64,000 nucleotides of DNA, from positions 106,645-170,644 of the forward strand of contig MEHQ01002400.1 of assembly GCA_008828725.1 (NCBI GenBank), given 5' to 3'. Shown here in pieces: positions 23,413-34,060 of the stretch. Both the position numbers and the translations under genes were made by a program. The number at the start of each line of letters is the position of its first letter. The first letter of the stretch is position 1. Source of the stretch: Saccharina japonica. Its lineage: Eukaryota; Sar; Phaeophyceae; Laminariales; Laminariaceae. The notes under the pieces were generated by a model. That model did no database searches. It saw nothing but the letters and a program-made list of their open reading frames with translations, and was not told the DNA's origin.

Positions 23413-23545
23413 ACGGGGGGAACACTAGAGTACAGTAGTAGTAAATCAGAACCAAATATTGTGTGTACACACATTAGGGGGGGTGTATGATTTGTTCAGT
23501 CCATCGTGGGTTCTGATTACTCTTACTACTACATTAGCCCACCCG
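23413..23545. mobile_element. MITE family A, diverged longer copy
   Basis: TTACGGGGGGAACAC, AGTAGTAAATCAGAACC and the opposing GGTTCTGATTACTC..CACCCGG form the inverted ends. Confidence 0.6.
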
Positions 23546-23769
23546 GAACAGTGATGGTGATTCTACCAGGGACACATTGCTGTCTCGCAGCCACCAGTCG
23601 GTGGTCACCCATGCCTTTCAAACGCCCATTAGGCCAGTGCGCAATATTTTATTTCCAGTCTTCGCGCGAAGATTTTACTCCTCGACCATGAACCGCGTCT
23701 GGTCAAAGGCGGAGACATGTGCAGAGAGCGGGGGGGCGTGCGTGCAAGGTGTAGGATTCAGGAGCCAGC

Positions 23770-24032
23770 ATACGAGGCAATTGGCGGTGTTCGTGATGGT
23801 GTGCCATTTACATGAGCGACAGAACAAACGCATATCCATATTTGAGTTGGGTGTTTTCTACGGTTGGATTATATCCTTGAAGATCGTGTCCTTGTCCACC
23901 ATACGAGGCAATCAACGGTGTTTCGTGGTGGTGTGCCATTTGCATGGGCGACAGAACAAACGTATATCCATATTGTGAGTTGGGTAATATTTTCTACCGT
24001 TGGATCGTATCCTTGAAGATCGCGTCCTTGTT
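23770..24032 (+). repeat. Two tandem ~130-bp repeats
   Basis: CATACGAGGCAAT, GTGTGCCATTT, GCGACAGAACAAACG, ATATCCATAT, GAGTTGGG and TATCCTTGAAGATCG occur in both copies (from 23779 and 23899). The open frame across them simply repeats itself. Confidence 0.75.
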
Positions 24033-24054
24033 TCATCTACATAGCATTCTATTT

Positions 24055-24471
24055 TCAACAAGCAAGGGGTGGTATAACGCCCGTGATCTGAATAAGTAAG
24101 AACGCGGGTGTACGCGCTTGATCGCAATGCACGGCGGCGGCGGCGGCGGCGGCGGGGGGGTCGCTGGTCATCTGGCAATATCTGCACGTCAACTTGCGCG
24201 CCCATGCAACAAAGACTAGCTGCGGCCCTTCGTGAGCCAACGATGAGTTTCCTCTTCGTGAGGCAAATTGCAAATTCTCGGGGGGCGTGCCAAATAAGGG
24301 CGGGCACCAAAACGCGCCCGCCCGGACTGGTTCGAATACTTTCAGCCGCTTTTTTTGTTTTCCCCCCATTCGAGATACGATGGCGGCAACAGTTCACCAA
24401 AACACATTCGATCGTCGAAATTCGAATCTCGATATATTCCGTTGATTTTAACAAACTCGCCCCCTGGAGGA
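24055..24471. other. Open on both strands, no assignable gene
   Basis: Includes a GGC repeat at 24130-24157. A plus and a minus frame of about 100 residues are both open, and neither shows known motifs. I cannot choose between a decayed exon and chance. Confidence 0.25.
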
Positions 24472-24548
24472 GGGGTGTACTCATGTTATGCGTGGTCGTA
24501 AACGTATGACTATGAACCCTCGCATCCCCACAATGCCGGGACGGAGCT
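24472..24548 (-). repeat. Repeat family X partial copy
   Basis: GGGGTGTACTCATGTTATGC, then CCCTCGCATCCCCACAATGC. Confidence 0.7.
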
Positions 24549-24960
24549 CGTCAAGCGTGGGGGGAGAGGGGGGGGGGTACACATATAGCGTGTACTGTGT
24601 GCTGTGTCGTGCACCATACACTAATACTTACCTGGTATCTGGTAAAGATGAAGTTCCAAATGATACGCTCCCCACCACCACCACCACCACATACCACTGT
24701 AGACGGACATATATAAGGACCTTTTAAGCATTAATGTGAAGACTAAACGTTCCCTATTTTTATGTCCTGAGTGGTAAATGCGACCTAGCGAGTACATTTA
24801 TGTCGAAGTCCGGGGTTCCAATTCTCCGGATGTTGCGCAGCAATCAAAAACAGGAACTACATATATATGATCTACATACAGTATTAGTTGTAGTAGCAGT
24901 AGTGGTAGTGGTAGTGGTTGTAGTAGTAGTACTGTAGATCATGACGCATATCTCAACGGA

Positions 24961-26035
24961 TCATATATACGCGCAAACATTCACCTCGGTGATGCTGATC
25001 CAATCCTTGTCGTTGTCTCCCGCGGTCGAAGGCGCCAGGTACATGTACCAGGTCTGGTTGGTGTTGAGCTCGAAGCTCTCGTACCCCAGCGTGCTCCCGC
25101 TCGAGGTGAACACGGCAGACGTGCCGGGGTAGTCCCGGTGGGCGTTGTAGGTCTTGACGAAGAAGGTCCGTGTGCGCTCGTCCCCCTTGAAGAACGCCAG
25201 ATCGAGCGTCACGATATCCTGGGGGCTGTCGAAGCTGTAGAAGAGCCTGCACGGCTTGTTTGCGAGGTCGTACTTGCACGACCACCGCGATGAAGGGTGG
25301 GTGTCGGAGTCAAGGGTCAGTTCGGAGGTGCACCCGTCCGGGTCGCAGCCCCCAGCGTCCAGCGTTTTTTCGTCGTGAGCCCACGCCCACGTAGAGATAG
25401 CTGTCTTGGTGTTCGCGTCCACGAGGGCTGTTGCGAGAGAATGCGGGCGGTTTTGATGGGCAATATGTGTTATATGTAAGAGGAGGAGCATAGTAATTAG
25501 GACCTAATATGCTGAGTAAAAGTACTGAAATATATATAAATATATAGTATTGTGTACAGCAAAAACAAAAGCGAGGGACAAAATGCAATGAATGAATGTG
25601 CGAGTCCGCCTCACAAGCGGTTCTTAGTAGTATGCGGCTCGCCCTTCATGCGACTCGCACAACACCTCACGGCGCTTCGCGCTTGGTGCTAGCAATGTCT
25701 GCCTGGTCGGCGAAAACCCGAAATGCTCCGTCCCGGCATTGTAGGGATGCGAAAGTCTATGGTCATACGACTACTGTACGGCCATGCATGAAAATGAAGT
25801 ACCCCCCCCCCCGCTGTAGTACCAGTCCCTCCCCACTCCGTTCCGCTCGCTTCATTGCTCGACGACACGCGTAGTTGTAGTATGTTTCTAATGTATACAC
25901 CCGTGCGTAGAGCTATTCAGATATACTTCGTATATATAAATATGTATGTGTGTGTACAGTAGCCAGGAGTTACACACCACTGGAGCAGATGACTGGAAGA
26001 GCCAGGGCGAGCAACAGCTGGATCATGGGTCTCAT
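24961..26035 (-). CDS. Secreted protein with discoidin-like (F5/8 type C) carbohydrate-binding domain
   Basis: Two exons on the minus strand: 26035-25978 and 25427-24961, joined in phase 1 across a GTGTGT donor and a CTCTCGCAACAG acceptor. Exon 1 encodes a signal peptide: MRPM, a hydrophobic core IQLLLALALPVIC, then SSA, a good cleavage site completed by the splice. Exon 2 encodes a beta-sandwich-like domain with the family pattern STWAWAHDE, WSCKYDL, FDSPQDIVTLDLAFFKGDER, TRTFFVK, and the ending DKDWISITEVNV. This resembles the discoidin or CBM-type domains found in algal and bacterial alginate-active and cell-wall proteins. The total is about 174 residues if the TGA at 24961 is used. A donor (GAG|GTGAAT) just before it leaves room for another exon. 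The role is probably binding extracellular polysaccharide. No catalytic domain is visible. The next upstream repeat is family X (25592). Confidence 0.72.
25479..25560 (+). mobile_element. MITE family A half copy in the secreted gene's intron
   Basis: GGAGCATAGTAATTAGGACC and a TATAAATATATAG core match the left half of family A; the right end is not recognisable. Confidence 0.45.
25592..25808 (+). repeat. Repeat family X, long copy
   Basis: AGTCCGCCTCACAAG, CTGCCTGGTCGG, CGTCCCGGCATTGTAGGG and CATGCATGAAAATGAAGTAC match 120-347. It lies inside the intron of the secreted-protein gene. Confidence 0.7.
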
Positions 26036-26186
26036 CGCGTCACGAGAAGAAGAGTAGCTGCCAGGAAAGAAGGTCTTGCTGGCGGACGTAGACTGTCTGG
26101 CGATTTCGTACCGGGATGATAAAAAAGCACAGGGGCGGCAAGCGAGTAGGGGGGTGGACAAGTCACAGTAATTAGTTCATTGTGAC

Positions 26187-26187
<1 letters not shown>

Positions 26188-26233
<46 letters not shown>

Positions 26234-26234
26234 C

Positions 26235-26268
<34 letters not shown>

Positions 26269-26291
26269 ACTGTAGTAGTAGTAGTAGTAGT

Positions 26292-26390
<99 letters not shown>

Positions 26391-26402
26391 CGTAGTAGTA
26401 TT
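26188..26402 (+). repeat. (TAG)n microsatellite
   Basis: About 70 nearly pure TAG/AGT units, with a few interruptions. Confidence 0.95.
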
Positions 26403-26519
26403 AATAGTAGGGTAAGCACTTGGCCGAGAGAGGCTGATGACGAAAGAAAATACCAAAAAGTGCCCCCCCCCTATACCGATCATCATCTTCTCGTCTGATT
26501 CTTCACCAGAAAGTAAAGA

Positions 26520-26965
26520 AATGTAATATTATCACAAGGGTATGCGCGGATCTGAATCCCAGATACCCCACTACCCCCCCCCCCTATATTGGAGGGAAGA
26601 ACCGGACCGTTGTGATCCCAGAAAACAATAAGTCAACTTTTTTTTTAATTACCCCCCCCCCCCCCCACCAGCGAAAACAAAATAGGGGGGGTCTCTAAAA
26701 CCAAGTTAAAAAAAGGGAACAAAAAACGAAAAAAAAATGGTTTTCGCTCATTTCGTCCTGTGATCACAGCGATCCGGTTTGTTTTTCATTCTGACCTTCC
26801 TACAAGTGTGGTGTCGTTTTCTCTTTTTTTTTTACGCCCTTGGGTACCTGATATTTTTGTTTTTTTACTGCGTTTGCCATCCTACAACAATGTTAATGTT
26901 TATAGCACGAGCTTCAACTTTGATCACTCGAAAACATTCCAGTTCCCGAAAGCAGAAAATCAACA
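26520..26965 (+). repeat. Repeat family J, forward copy
   Basis: 26573-26851 is matched almost base for base on the opposite strand at 31010-31283: ATATTGGAGGGAAGAA, CGGACCGTTGTGATCCCAG, AAAACAATAAGTCAA, TGATCACAGCGATCCGGTTT, CTTCCTACAAGTGTGGTGTC. The following 26865-26965 recurs in direct orientation at 32468-32562 (TTTGCCATCC, GAGCTTCAAC, TTGATCACTC). C and T homopolymers are frequent. Non-coding. Confidence 0.75.
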
Positions 26966-27577
26966 AGGGGCATACAGAGCACAGAAACAAAAACTCAAAA
27001 AAGGAAACCTACCCAATACCCGTGCACCTACTAAGATGGTTAAGAGCGTTGAGTGCTCCCAGGAGGAGAGTGCGATCGTTTATCAGCGCTCGTTTTGCTC
27101 GGTAATGAAAGCCGAACATTCATTATGACTTTCGGAAGGGCTCTCGACCAGAGAGAGATCATTTCGAAAACACCTTGCTTGTTCGGTAATGACGACCTTC
27201 CCCTTCTGGAACAATCGGGGGGGGGGGGGGATAACAATCACCGAAAAACGATCGCGCACCTCACTGCGAACCTAACGCTCTCTTTTTGCGGTACTCAAAA
27301 CCTCTATATTTCATCTACTTCAAAAAACTTGGGATTAGAGTCGAACTAGACTTGGGATTAGAGTCGAACTAGAAGAGTGTATGTGTACAGCGGTGCAGCT
27401 CTTAAAGGGACGCGCGTGCCGCGATAGAGGTATACCAGACAGGGTGATATTTTCTGACTGAAACGTTTTCTGCATGACATGGCTCCACATTACCCAAATT
27501 TGTTGGGATGTCGTTCTTCTTGTGTCGTTGCGATGTTTTTTCGTTTTACACGTACTGTAATAAGGCCATAGCGATTA
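26966..27577. other. No gene seen; 23-bp duplication and MITE B fragment
   Basis: 27328-27372 has two tandem copies of CTTGGGATTAGAGTCGAACT plus AGA. 27405-27560 resembles the left half of family B (CGATAGAGGTATACC, GACTGAAACGTTTTCTGCAT). Frames before 27200 show no conserved character. Confidence 0.4.
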
Positions 27578-27690
27578 CGGGGGGGCATCATACATGGTGA
27601 ATAGGACCAAATATTGTGATTAAAAATACGTAAGTATACAGGCTTTTGTGTCTACAGTTGTTAGTAGGTCTTATTTACTATGGTCCCCCG
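27578..27690. mobile_element. MITE family A copy with TA target duplication
   Basis: CGGGGGGGCATC..GAATAGGACC and GGTCTTATTTACTATGGTCC with CCCCG are inverted ends. TA lies on both sides (27576-27577 and 27691-27692). Confidence 0.8.
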
Positions 27691-27699
27691 TAGTACTAC

Positions 27700-28943
27700 T
27701 ACTGCTATTAATACTAATACTACTACTATACAAACTACCACTAACTGGTACACAGCAACGCGCCCAGCACCCCCTGGGGGGGAATGCACCCCGCTACGCA
27801 TGGTATTTCTCACCTCGCAACCCCGCTTCGCGAACTATAACGCCGATCGATAGTATGTAGTTGGTGATAGACGATGGTTGCTTCTTCACTTTCTTCTTCT
27901 TGACGGTGTGACACGCCGTGCCTGTCGAACTACTGAGTGGGGTGGTGTCGAACTTGCCCTGTCTGCTTTGTTGATTATGGGGCACGCATGCACGGAGCGG
28001 AGGCATCGCACTCGCACCACAGTAATTCCGCCGCGCGGAGATACCCAGCTTTTTTTGTCTGTACAGCAACAAAAGCAACAATATTGCCACGGAGAAAGTT
28101 CTGGGAAAAGTATTTGATGGCGCCGAAAAAGTGGGAGATATTTAGGGAAAAACAATACGCGTAGTAGTATATACGTATGATGTACTGGTATTAATAGTAT
28201 AACGTGCTGTGTGGTGTGTGGGGGGGTATTGTTCTCGTTGAACCGTGTTACCCTGCTTGCTGCTACTGCTGTTGTTTGATAAATATTTAGGTGAAACTCG
28301 AGTTTCGCGAACATTCATTCGTTCATTCTCATTCATGGTGAGCACCTTATTCCACCGGAACGCTAACAATGGCAGACTAATGTGGCCAAGCGATCGATGA
28401 TGCCTGCGTGCTAAAACAAACCAGTAAGAAGCAAGTAATAAGTAGTAGGTGTAGGTGTCGTACACTTCATGCCGGGCATTCTCTGTGAAAGGAATTGGAT
28501 GTCAAATATTCCACCCTCGGCACCAAATTTAGCGGCCGCAAATATTTCAGCTGAGATATCCGAACGCAGTTTTTTACCGTTTCAGCCTGTTTCAGCTCAA
28601 TACTTCATTAATAATGCGTTCAATCGTTTCCGCTGAAACATGTATAATGATGGGCCCGTTTTCGCTCTGAAATGGAAGATGCGCAAAACTTTTTTGTTAC
28701 AAGCAGTTGTGTTTTCAATTATGATGTGGAAAGGCCGGTAATTACATGGTTTCAGGTATAGGAATCGTAGTGTAGTACTTGGGAGGCGTGTCTTAGATGG
28801 GAAACCAGGGGTTTCCCACCGAGGCAAACCACCTCGGCAATCCGTCATAACGCGAAAAAAGAATAAAGCTGCTCTTCTTCTATCTCTGAGCAAACACCAC
28901 ACACACGTAAGTTTCAACGAGTACCTGTTCAATAGGGAAACCT
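27700..28943. other. No supported gene
   Basis: Short open frames on both strands, none with a recognisable product. Trinucleotide runs near 27695-27730 and GTAGTAGGTGTAGGTGTCG near 28440. Confidence 0.3.
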
Positions 28944-29327
28944 GTGTGGCAAGGGATATGCTCCGTGGACCACCCTGATTTTACTGCAGATGATCGAACG
29001 GGCGCAAATATGTTATTTTACCACTATCATCTTATTTCACCCAGTCATAAAGTCCGGAGGAAAGTAAATAAGATGGCCGTTTTGGACTCCGGGTTCGTTC
29101 TTGGATCAGTTGACAGACGTCGTGATTACGACCGCGAGAGTCGCGCTTATATCAAGTATGACTCCACTAACTCGGAGATCACGTTGAGCGACTTGTGCCC
29201 TTCTTTCAGGTTGAATATTTCCGAACAACGAACGCCTGTCTCCGATACAACTCCCCAGGGTTATTCGTTTAATAACAAAAACCATTACCCCGTCGTGTGG
29301 TTTGCTAGCATTCATTATGATAAGTAG
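28944..29327 (+). CDS. Open frame, unknown product, possible exon
   Basis: An uninterrupted frame of 127 codons ending TAG at 29325, with balanced amino-acid composition. Examples are NMLFYHYHLISPSHKVRRKV, MAVLDSGFVLGSVDRRRDYD and STNSEITLSDLCPSFRLNIS. The first codon in frame is not ATG; the first ATG is at about 29010. No family is recognised and no neighbouring exon was found. Its end is followed at once by a family B fragment. It may be a small gene, an exon or a transposon-derived piece. Confidence 0.25.
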   Translation: MWQGICSVDHPDFTADDRTGANMLFYHYHLISPSHKVRRKVNKMAVLDSGFVLGSVDRRRDYDRESRAYIKYDSTNSEITLSDLCPSFRLNISEQRTPVSDTTPQGYSFNNKNHYPVVWFASIHYDK

Positions 29328-29339
29328 AGAAGGAGTGTC

Positions 29340-29520
29340 AGACATCATCCATGGACGCATGCTATCTTAAGGTAGAGATGCACCATGTTAATCTGAGGGT
29401 TGTTTGTCACTTGAGGAGCTCTATACTAAAAGTAAGTCAAAAAATGATTTTTTTGGAGGAAAATAAAGATGACCGATTAACAATGAATGCCATGGACTAA
29501 GTATGCAATGGGCAATATTG
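29340..29520 (-). mobile_element. MITE family B fragment
   Basis: ATGCACCATGTTAATCTGAGG, CACTTGAGGAGCTCTATAC and AAGTAAGTCAAAAAATGATT are the reverse-complement right half of family B. Confidence 0.55.
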
Positions 29521-30275
29521 CAGCACAAGAATTATGCAATTCCGACGATTTTGGGTTAAGGGCCCATCTTAACGAAGACAGCAAAAATTCAATTTGGAAA
29601 ATAAAATCCTATTTGAATGTGATTTCGCAAAAAAAAAGTGGTTTGCGTCCTATGGGGAATAGTGAATTGCTCGTTCAAATATTTATGAAATCGAAAAAAC
29701 GCAGCATGCGTCACAGCCCAGGTGAAAAAAATCGACGAGAGGAGACGAGAGGGAAAGCATGCGTCGACGCGTGCGCGCCGCCGCCAGCATACTTTTGCTT
29801 TTGACCGCCCAGGCTAGGAAGCTATCGCTCTCAGGGTCTCCTGGGTGGGCGTAGGGATCCCTGGAACGCCACGGGCGAGACAGGGGCGGCGATTGTGTTA
29901 TCGAAGTCTTGAGCGTATCATGCTGTTTTTGGGTCGATCGCTCGGTTTTTGATCGGGTTGGAGCATCGAGCTGGTTGAAAAGTTGGGATTGCGACCGCCA
30001 TGATTGCTTTTGAGGCGCCACCGCCGGGGTACGCTGTGCCATTGTCTATAGGCGTGGGCGCGGCTGTTGTCCCGGTGGCCTCGGGTTGTGGTTCACGTGT
30101 TGTCGCCTCGGTCGTGGTCATCGATGCCACCAAGAAATGACCAGATTGTACCGGGGGCGTTTGCCCACCGTGGACATGCCGGTCCAAGTCGGGCCAACTC
30201 CTCGATTTGATTTGAATTCTTTGGAAAAGAAGGTCCTGGGACCTTCTTGGTTTTTCCGTCCAATTCAAATTGATT
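29521..30275. other. GC-rich segment, no assignable gene; imperfect hairpin at its end
   Basis: A minus-strand frame runs through most of it with Ser/Thr/Gln/Pro-rich composition but no motif I can name. 30204-30275 folds on itself: GATTTGAATT and GGAAAAGAAGGTCC against GGGACCTTCTTGG and CCAATTCAAATTG. Confidence 0.3.
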
Positions 30276-30322
30276 AGACCCCAAGATCCTAATCTTTGAT
30301 GCTGGTGCGTGTGTTGACCAAT
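30276..30322 (+). mobile_element. MITE family E, truncated by the gap
   Basis: CCCCAAGATCCTAATCTTTG and GCTGGTGCGTGTGTTGACCA match 16083-16125. The sequence then stops at the run of N. Confidence 0.7.
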
Positions 30323-30908
30323 NNNNNNNNNNNNNNNNNNNNNNNNNNNNNNNNNNNNNNNNNNNNNNNNNNNNNNNNNNNNNNNNNNNNNNNNNNNNNN
30401 NNNNNNNNNNNNNNNNNNNNNNNNNNNNNNNNNNNNNNNNNNNNNNNNNNNNNNNNNNNNNNNNNNNNNNNNNNNNNNNNNNNNNNNNNNNNNNNNNNNN
30501 NNNNNNNNNNNNNNNNNNNNNNNNNNNNNNNNNNNNNNNNNNNNNNNNNNNNNNNNNNNNNNNNNNNNNNNNNNNNNNNNNNNNNNNNNNNNNNNNNNNN
30601 NNNNNNNNNNNNNNNNNNNNNNNNNNNNNNNNNNNNNNNNNNNNNNNNNNNNNNNNNNNNNNNNNNNNNNNNNNNNNNNNNNNNNNNNNNNNNNNNNNNN
30701 NNNNNNNNNNNNNNNNNNNNNNNNNNNNNNNNNNNNNNNNNNNNNNNNNNNNNNNNNNNNNNNNNNNNNNNNNNNNNNNNNNNNNNNNNNNNNNNNNNNN
30801 NNNNNNNNNNNNNNNNNNNNNNNNNNNNNNNNNNNNNNNNNNNNNNNNNNNNNNNNNNNNNNNNNNNNNNNNNNNNNNNNNNNNNNNNNNNNNNNNNNNN
30901 NNNNNNNN
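30323..30908. other. Assembly gap (586 N)
   Basis: All bases are N. Frames drawn across it are meaningless. Confidence 1.
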
Positions 30909-31009
30909 ATGTTTTTTTGGTGAGGGTGGTGACTTGATTATAGTATAGGATCTCTATACCTCACTCAAACAAAAAATGCTCCCATGGCCTACAGCAGTAA
31001 GTACGCCAA

Positions 31010-31283
31010 GGGCGTAAAAAAAAAAGAGAAAACGACACCACACTTGTAGGAAGGTCAGAATGAAAAACAAACCGGATCGCTGTGATCACAGGACGAAATG
31101 AGCAAAAACCATTTTTTTTTCGTTTTTTGTTCCCTTTTTTTAACTTGGTTTTAGAGACCCCCCCTATTTGTTTTCGCTGGTGGGTGGGGGGGGGGGGGAA
31201 ATTAAAAAAAAACTTGACTTATTGTTTTCTGGGATCACAACGGTCCGGTTTCTTCCCTCCAATATAGGGGGGGGGGTGTGTGG
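31010..31283 (-). repeat. Repeat family J, inverted copy
   Basis: Reverse complement of 26573-26851, differing mainly in homopolymer lengths. Confidence 0.8.
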
Positions 31284-31313
31284 TGTCGATAACTTTTTTT
31301 TTTGTGCGCCCTT

Positions 31314-31961
31314 GCCTCACCTGAAAAAAGCATAATATTTCTAAGTAAAGTACAGAAAAGAAGAAATATGAGTTTTGTTGTCGACCGACGGAATGATCAT
31401 TTTTTTAATAGTCATGGGCTCTTCTACCGACGTTTATTTGCCACAACAAGAGGCAAGAGTACAGGAGAGAGATAGATGCCCACTTTCGAGTACCTCGGCT
31501 TGACGTGCATAGCTGCGCCGGGCACAGCAGAGGTACACGATATTATTGCCCACTGCCGAGTGGTATTAATAGGCCTAGTCGAGGCCTACCGTGTGTTTTT
31601 TTTTTTGCCTCATAAGGGTGGTCACTTGAGGAGCTCTATACCTCACCTGAAAAAAACATAATATTTCTGAGTAAAGTACAGAAAAGAAGAAATATGAGTT
31701 TTGTTGTCGACCGACGGAATGATCATTTTTTTAATAGTCATGGGCTCTTCTACCGGCGTTTATTTGCCACAACAAGAGGCAAGAAGAGTACAGGAGAGAG
31801 ATAGATGCCCACTTTCGAGTACCTCGGCTTGACGTGCATAGCTGCGCCGGGCACAGCAAAGGTACACGATATTGCCCACTGCCGAGTGGTAGGCCTAGTC
31901 GAGGCCTACCGTGTGTTTTTTTTTGCCTCATAAGGGTGGTCACTTGAGGAGCTCTATACCT
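31314..31961 (+). repeat. Two tandem ~320-bp repeats
   Basis: From CTCACCTGAAAAAA, through ATGAGTTTTGTTGTCGACCG and GCCCACTTTCGAGTACCTCG, to GGTCACTTGAGGAGCTCTAT. The block occurs twice, nearly identical; the first copy has a few extra bases (ATTATT, ATTAAT). The end of each copy is the right-hand part of MITE family B in minus orientation. Confidence 0.9.
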
Positions 31962-32252
31962 CACCTGAAAAAAAGCTGATTAGGGAGGGAAACAAAAGTG
32001 ATATTAACGTATACCCGATGAGCAATCCCATGGCCCAAGCGTAATATCATAATATGAAAAATGTTGCGCCACCAAAAAGAAATTCCGGCGATTTCGGTTT
32101 AACCCATTCAGAACTGAAAAACATATCCCGGACTAATTCCAAGTAGTTTGTCCCCATATAGGTGGGACCAGTCAGTTCTTAAGGGCTTAAAGAGCCCCGT
32201 CGCCCAGAAAACGTTTCAGCCAAAAAAAATGCAACCTCTATCGTAGCACGGG
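31962..32252 (-). mobile_element. MITE family B copy
   Basis: CCCGATGAGCAATCCCATGG, GGGCTTAAAGAGCCCCGTCG, AACGTTTCAGCCAAAAAAA and CCTCTATCGTAGCACG are the family B landmarks read on the other strand. Confidence 0.75.
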
Positions 32253-33552
32253 CCCAAGCATATTATGATCTCCTTCATGCTGAGCGCATACTTCGTACCA
32301 GGTATATATTATTACATAGATGTATGTCGTACATCTCTTTTCGTTTCAACTTCGGACACATCCCCCCTCTACCCTACGTACCAAAACCCCGGAGCTCGGG
32401 CTGTGTGCTTTATGCAGCCGATGTTTGCTGTGTAAGTAGGTGCTATGAAAGTAACTAAATGTAATTATTTTTATCGTCTTTGCCATCCGACAATGTGCAG
32501 CATGTATGTGAGCTTCAACGTTGATCACTCATACCATTCCCGAAAGCAGAAAACCAAGGAAAACACGGAAACCTATGCGCAAAAAGTCTAACTTCCCTCT
32601 ATGTCTACTTCCCGCTATATAAGCTTTATCCACACTACTCCATTTATTAGTTGTCATTTTTTCGACTACTCCTACCCCCCCCCCTGCCCCCCCCGTCGTG
32701 TTTTGAGTACCTCTTCTCTGCTATTATATTAAAAATCCCCGAGAAGGCTGCTGGTGGGTTGATACCGTGCGGCGATCGGCACTTGATTCATCTACGTACA
32801 ATTCCTGTAATATGTATTATGTGTTGGTTGCATTCCGGACACTTATTAATTGTTTTTTCTGAGGCTTTTTTCACTTGAAATATCTCTATCTACATGTGGG
32901 AGCCATGCCTCGTCCAACATGCACATTTCCGGAGATCACCATAGTAAGGATCTCCCATGCAGGTATCACCAATAATTTACCCAGTCGTAAGATCTTCGTC
33001 TCTTATCGTACAAACTGTGACCTCAGATCTCCTATATGATCCATCAGCAAGATCTCGGTACAATCCTTCGTCGACGGACGAACTATGGTTGATATATTTA
33101 TATTACGAGTACAAAAAGCTTGGAAACCTTTACCAAATGCAATTGCGTAGCGTTTTTTCGCGTTTTGTTTAGGTATTTTTGTTGTTGTTGTGTTTCCCAA
33201 AAAACAAAATTATAACCGGTCGGGAGAATTCACAGCTGACGTATTTCTTAGTTTGTTATAAAATTACTGTAGTTCAAAGAGCTTGGAGTTTTATTTTTTT
33301 CATTTTTTTGGTGGGGTATCTGAAAACAAGGCATTTCGAATCCTCATCTGGTGTGTGTTTGGTATTTGATGTATTTTATCTTCTCTGCCCGTTCACGGCA
33401 TCGCGGCGGTATAGGGCGCGTGATCGACCAGGACACGCCTGACAGAGGGTGCATAGAAACACGACCCGCCCCCCGCCTTTATCGTTGCACCAGTCGATGG
33501 TAAGTTCACCCCCCCCCCCCGAGCGTGCAACCTCGTGAAAATAACGGCACGT
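32253..33552. other. No supported gene
   Basis: AT-rich. 32468-32562 repeats part of 26865-26965. No convincing exon. Confidence 0.3.
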
Positions 33553-33740
33553 CAGACACGTGCTACGATAGAGGTATACGAATACGAAGCATGTTTTGGC
33601 TGAAACGTTTTCTGAATGACCTATTAGACGCTATTATTAAAGGCTCATTAACCCAAAATAGTCGGAAATTCTTTTTTTGTGTCGCAATGTTTTCCATTCT
33701 ATACTTTTTTCCCCAAAAAAATGATTCCAGTATTATTGTT
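33553..33740 (+). mobile_element. MITE family B left half
   Basis: GACACGTGCTACGATAGAGG, TTTTGGCTGAAACGTTTTCT and AAGGCTCATTAACCC match the left half of family B. Confidence 0.65.
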
Positions 33741-33965
33741 TTCCAAGAAGAAGAGGAACACGAGGGGGGGAAAGCGGCGAGTGTTGCGGGGAGTGTCGCG
33801 GCGAGTGTCGCTAACCCTAACCCTAACCCTAACCCTAACCCTGACCCTACGTGTCGCGGCTTGTCGCAACATGCCGTGGCATGTCGCGAAATGCCGCGGC
33901 ACCTGTCGCGGCGTGCCGCGGCAGCGTCCGTGGCGTGTCGCGACACGTGCCACGAAAAAGTCAAA
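33741..33965 (+). repeat. TGTCGCGGC repeat with interstitial telomere tract
   Basis: 33811-33848 contains about six CTAACC units, the complement of TTAGGG. It is flanked by many TGTCGCGG, TGCCGCGGCA and TGTCGCGACA units. A second short tract (CCTAACCCTAACCCGAACCC) lies at 34528-34559. Confidence 0.85.
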
Positions 33966-34060
33966 TAATAATGTAGATCCATGGAGGGAGACAGCAGTGC
34001 GCGGGTTTGGGCCTCGCGCGCGTTTGATAACTGCATTCATTCCCGTTTGGGGAACAGGTT

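Noticed and set aside
26172-26486. Poly-Tyr, poly-Thr and poly-Leu frames
   Set aside because: Translation of the TAG microsatellite in different frames.
30296-30937. 213-codon frame across the gap
   Set aside because: Consists almost wholly of unknown bases.
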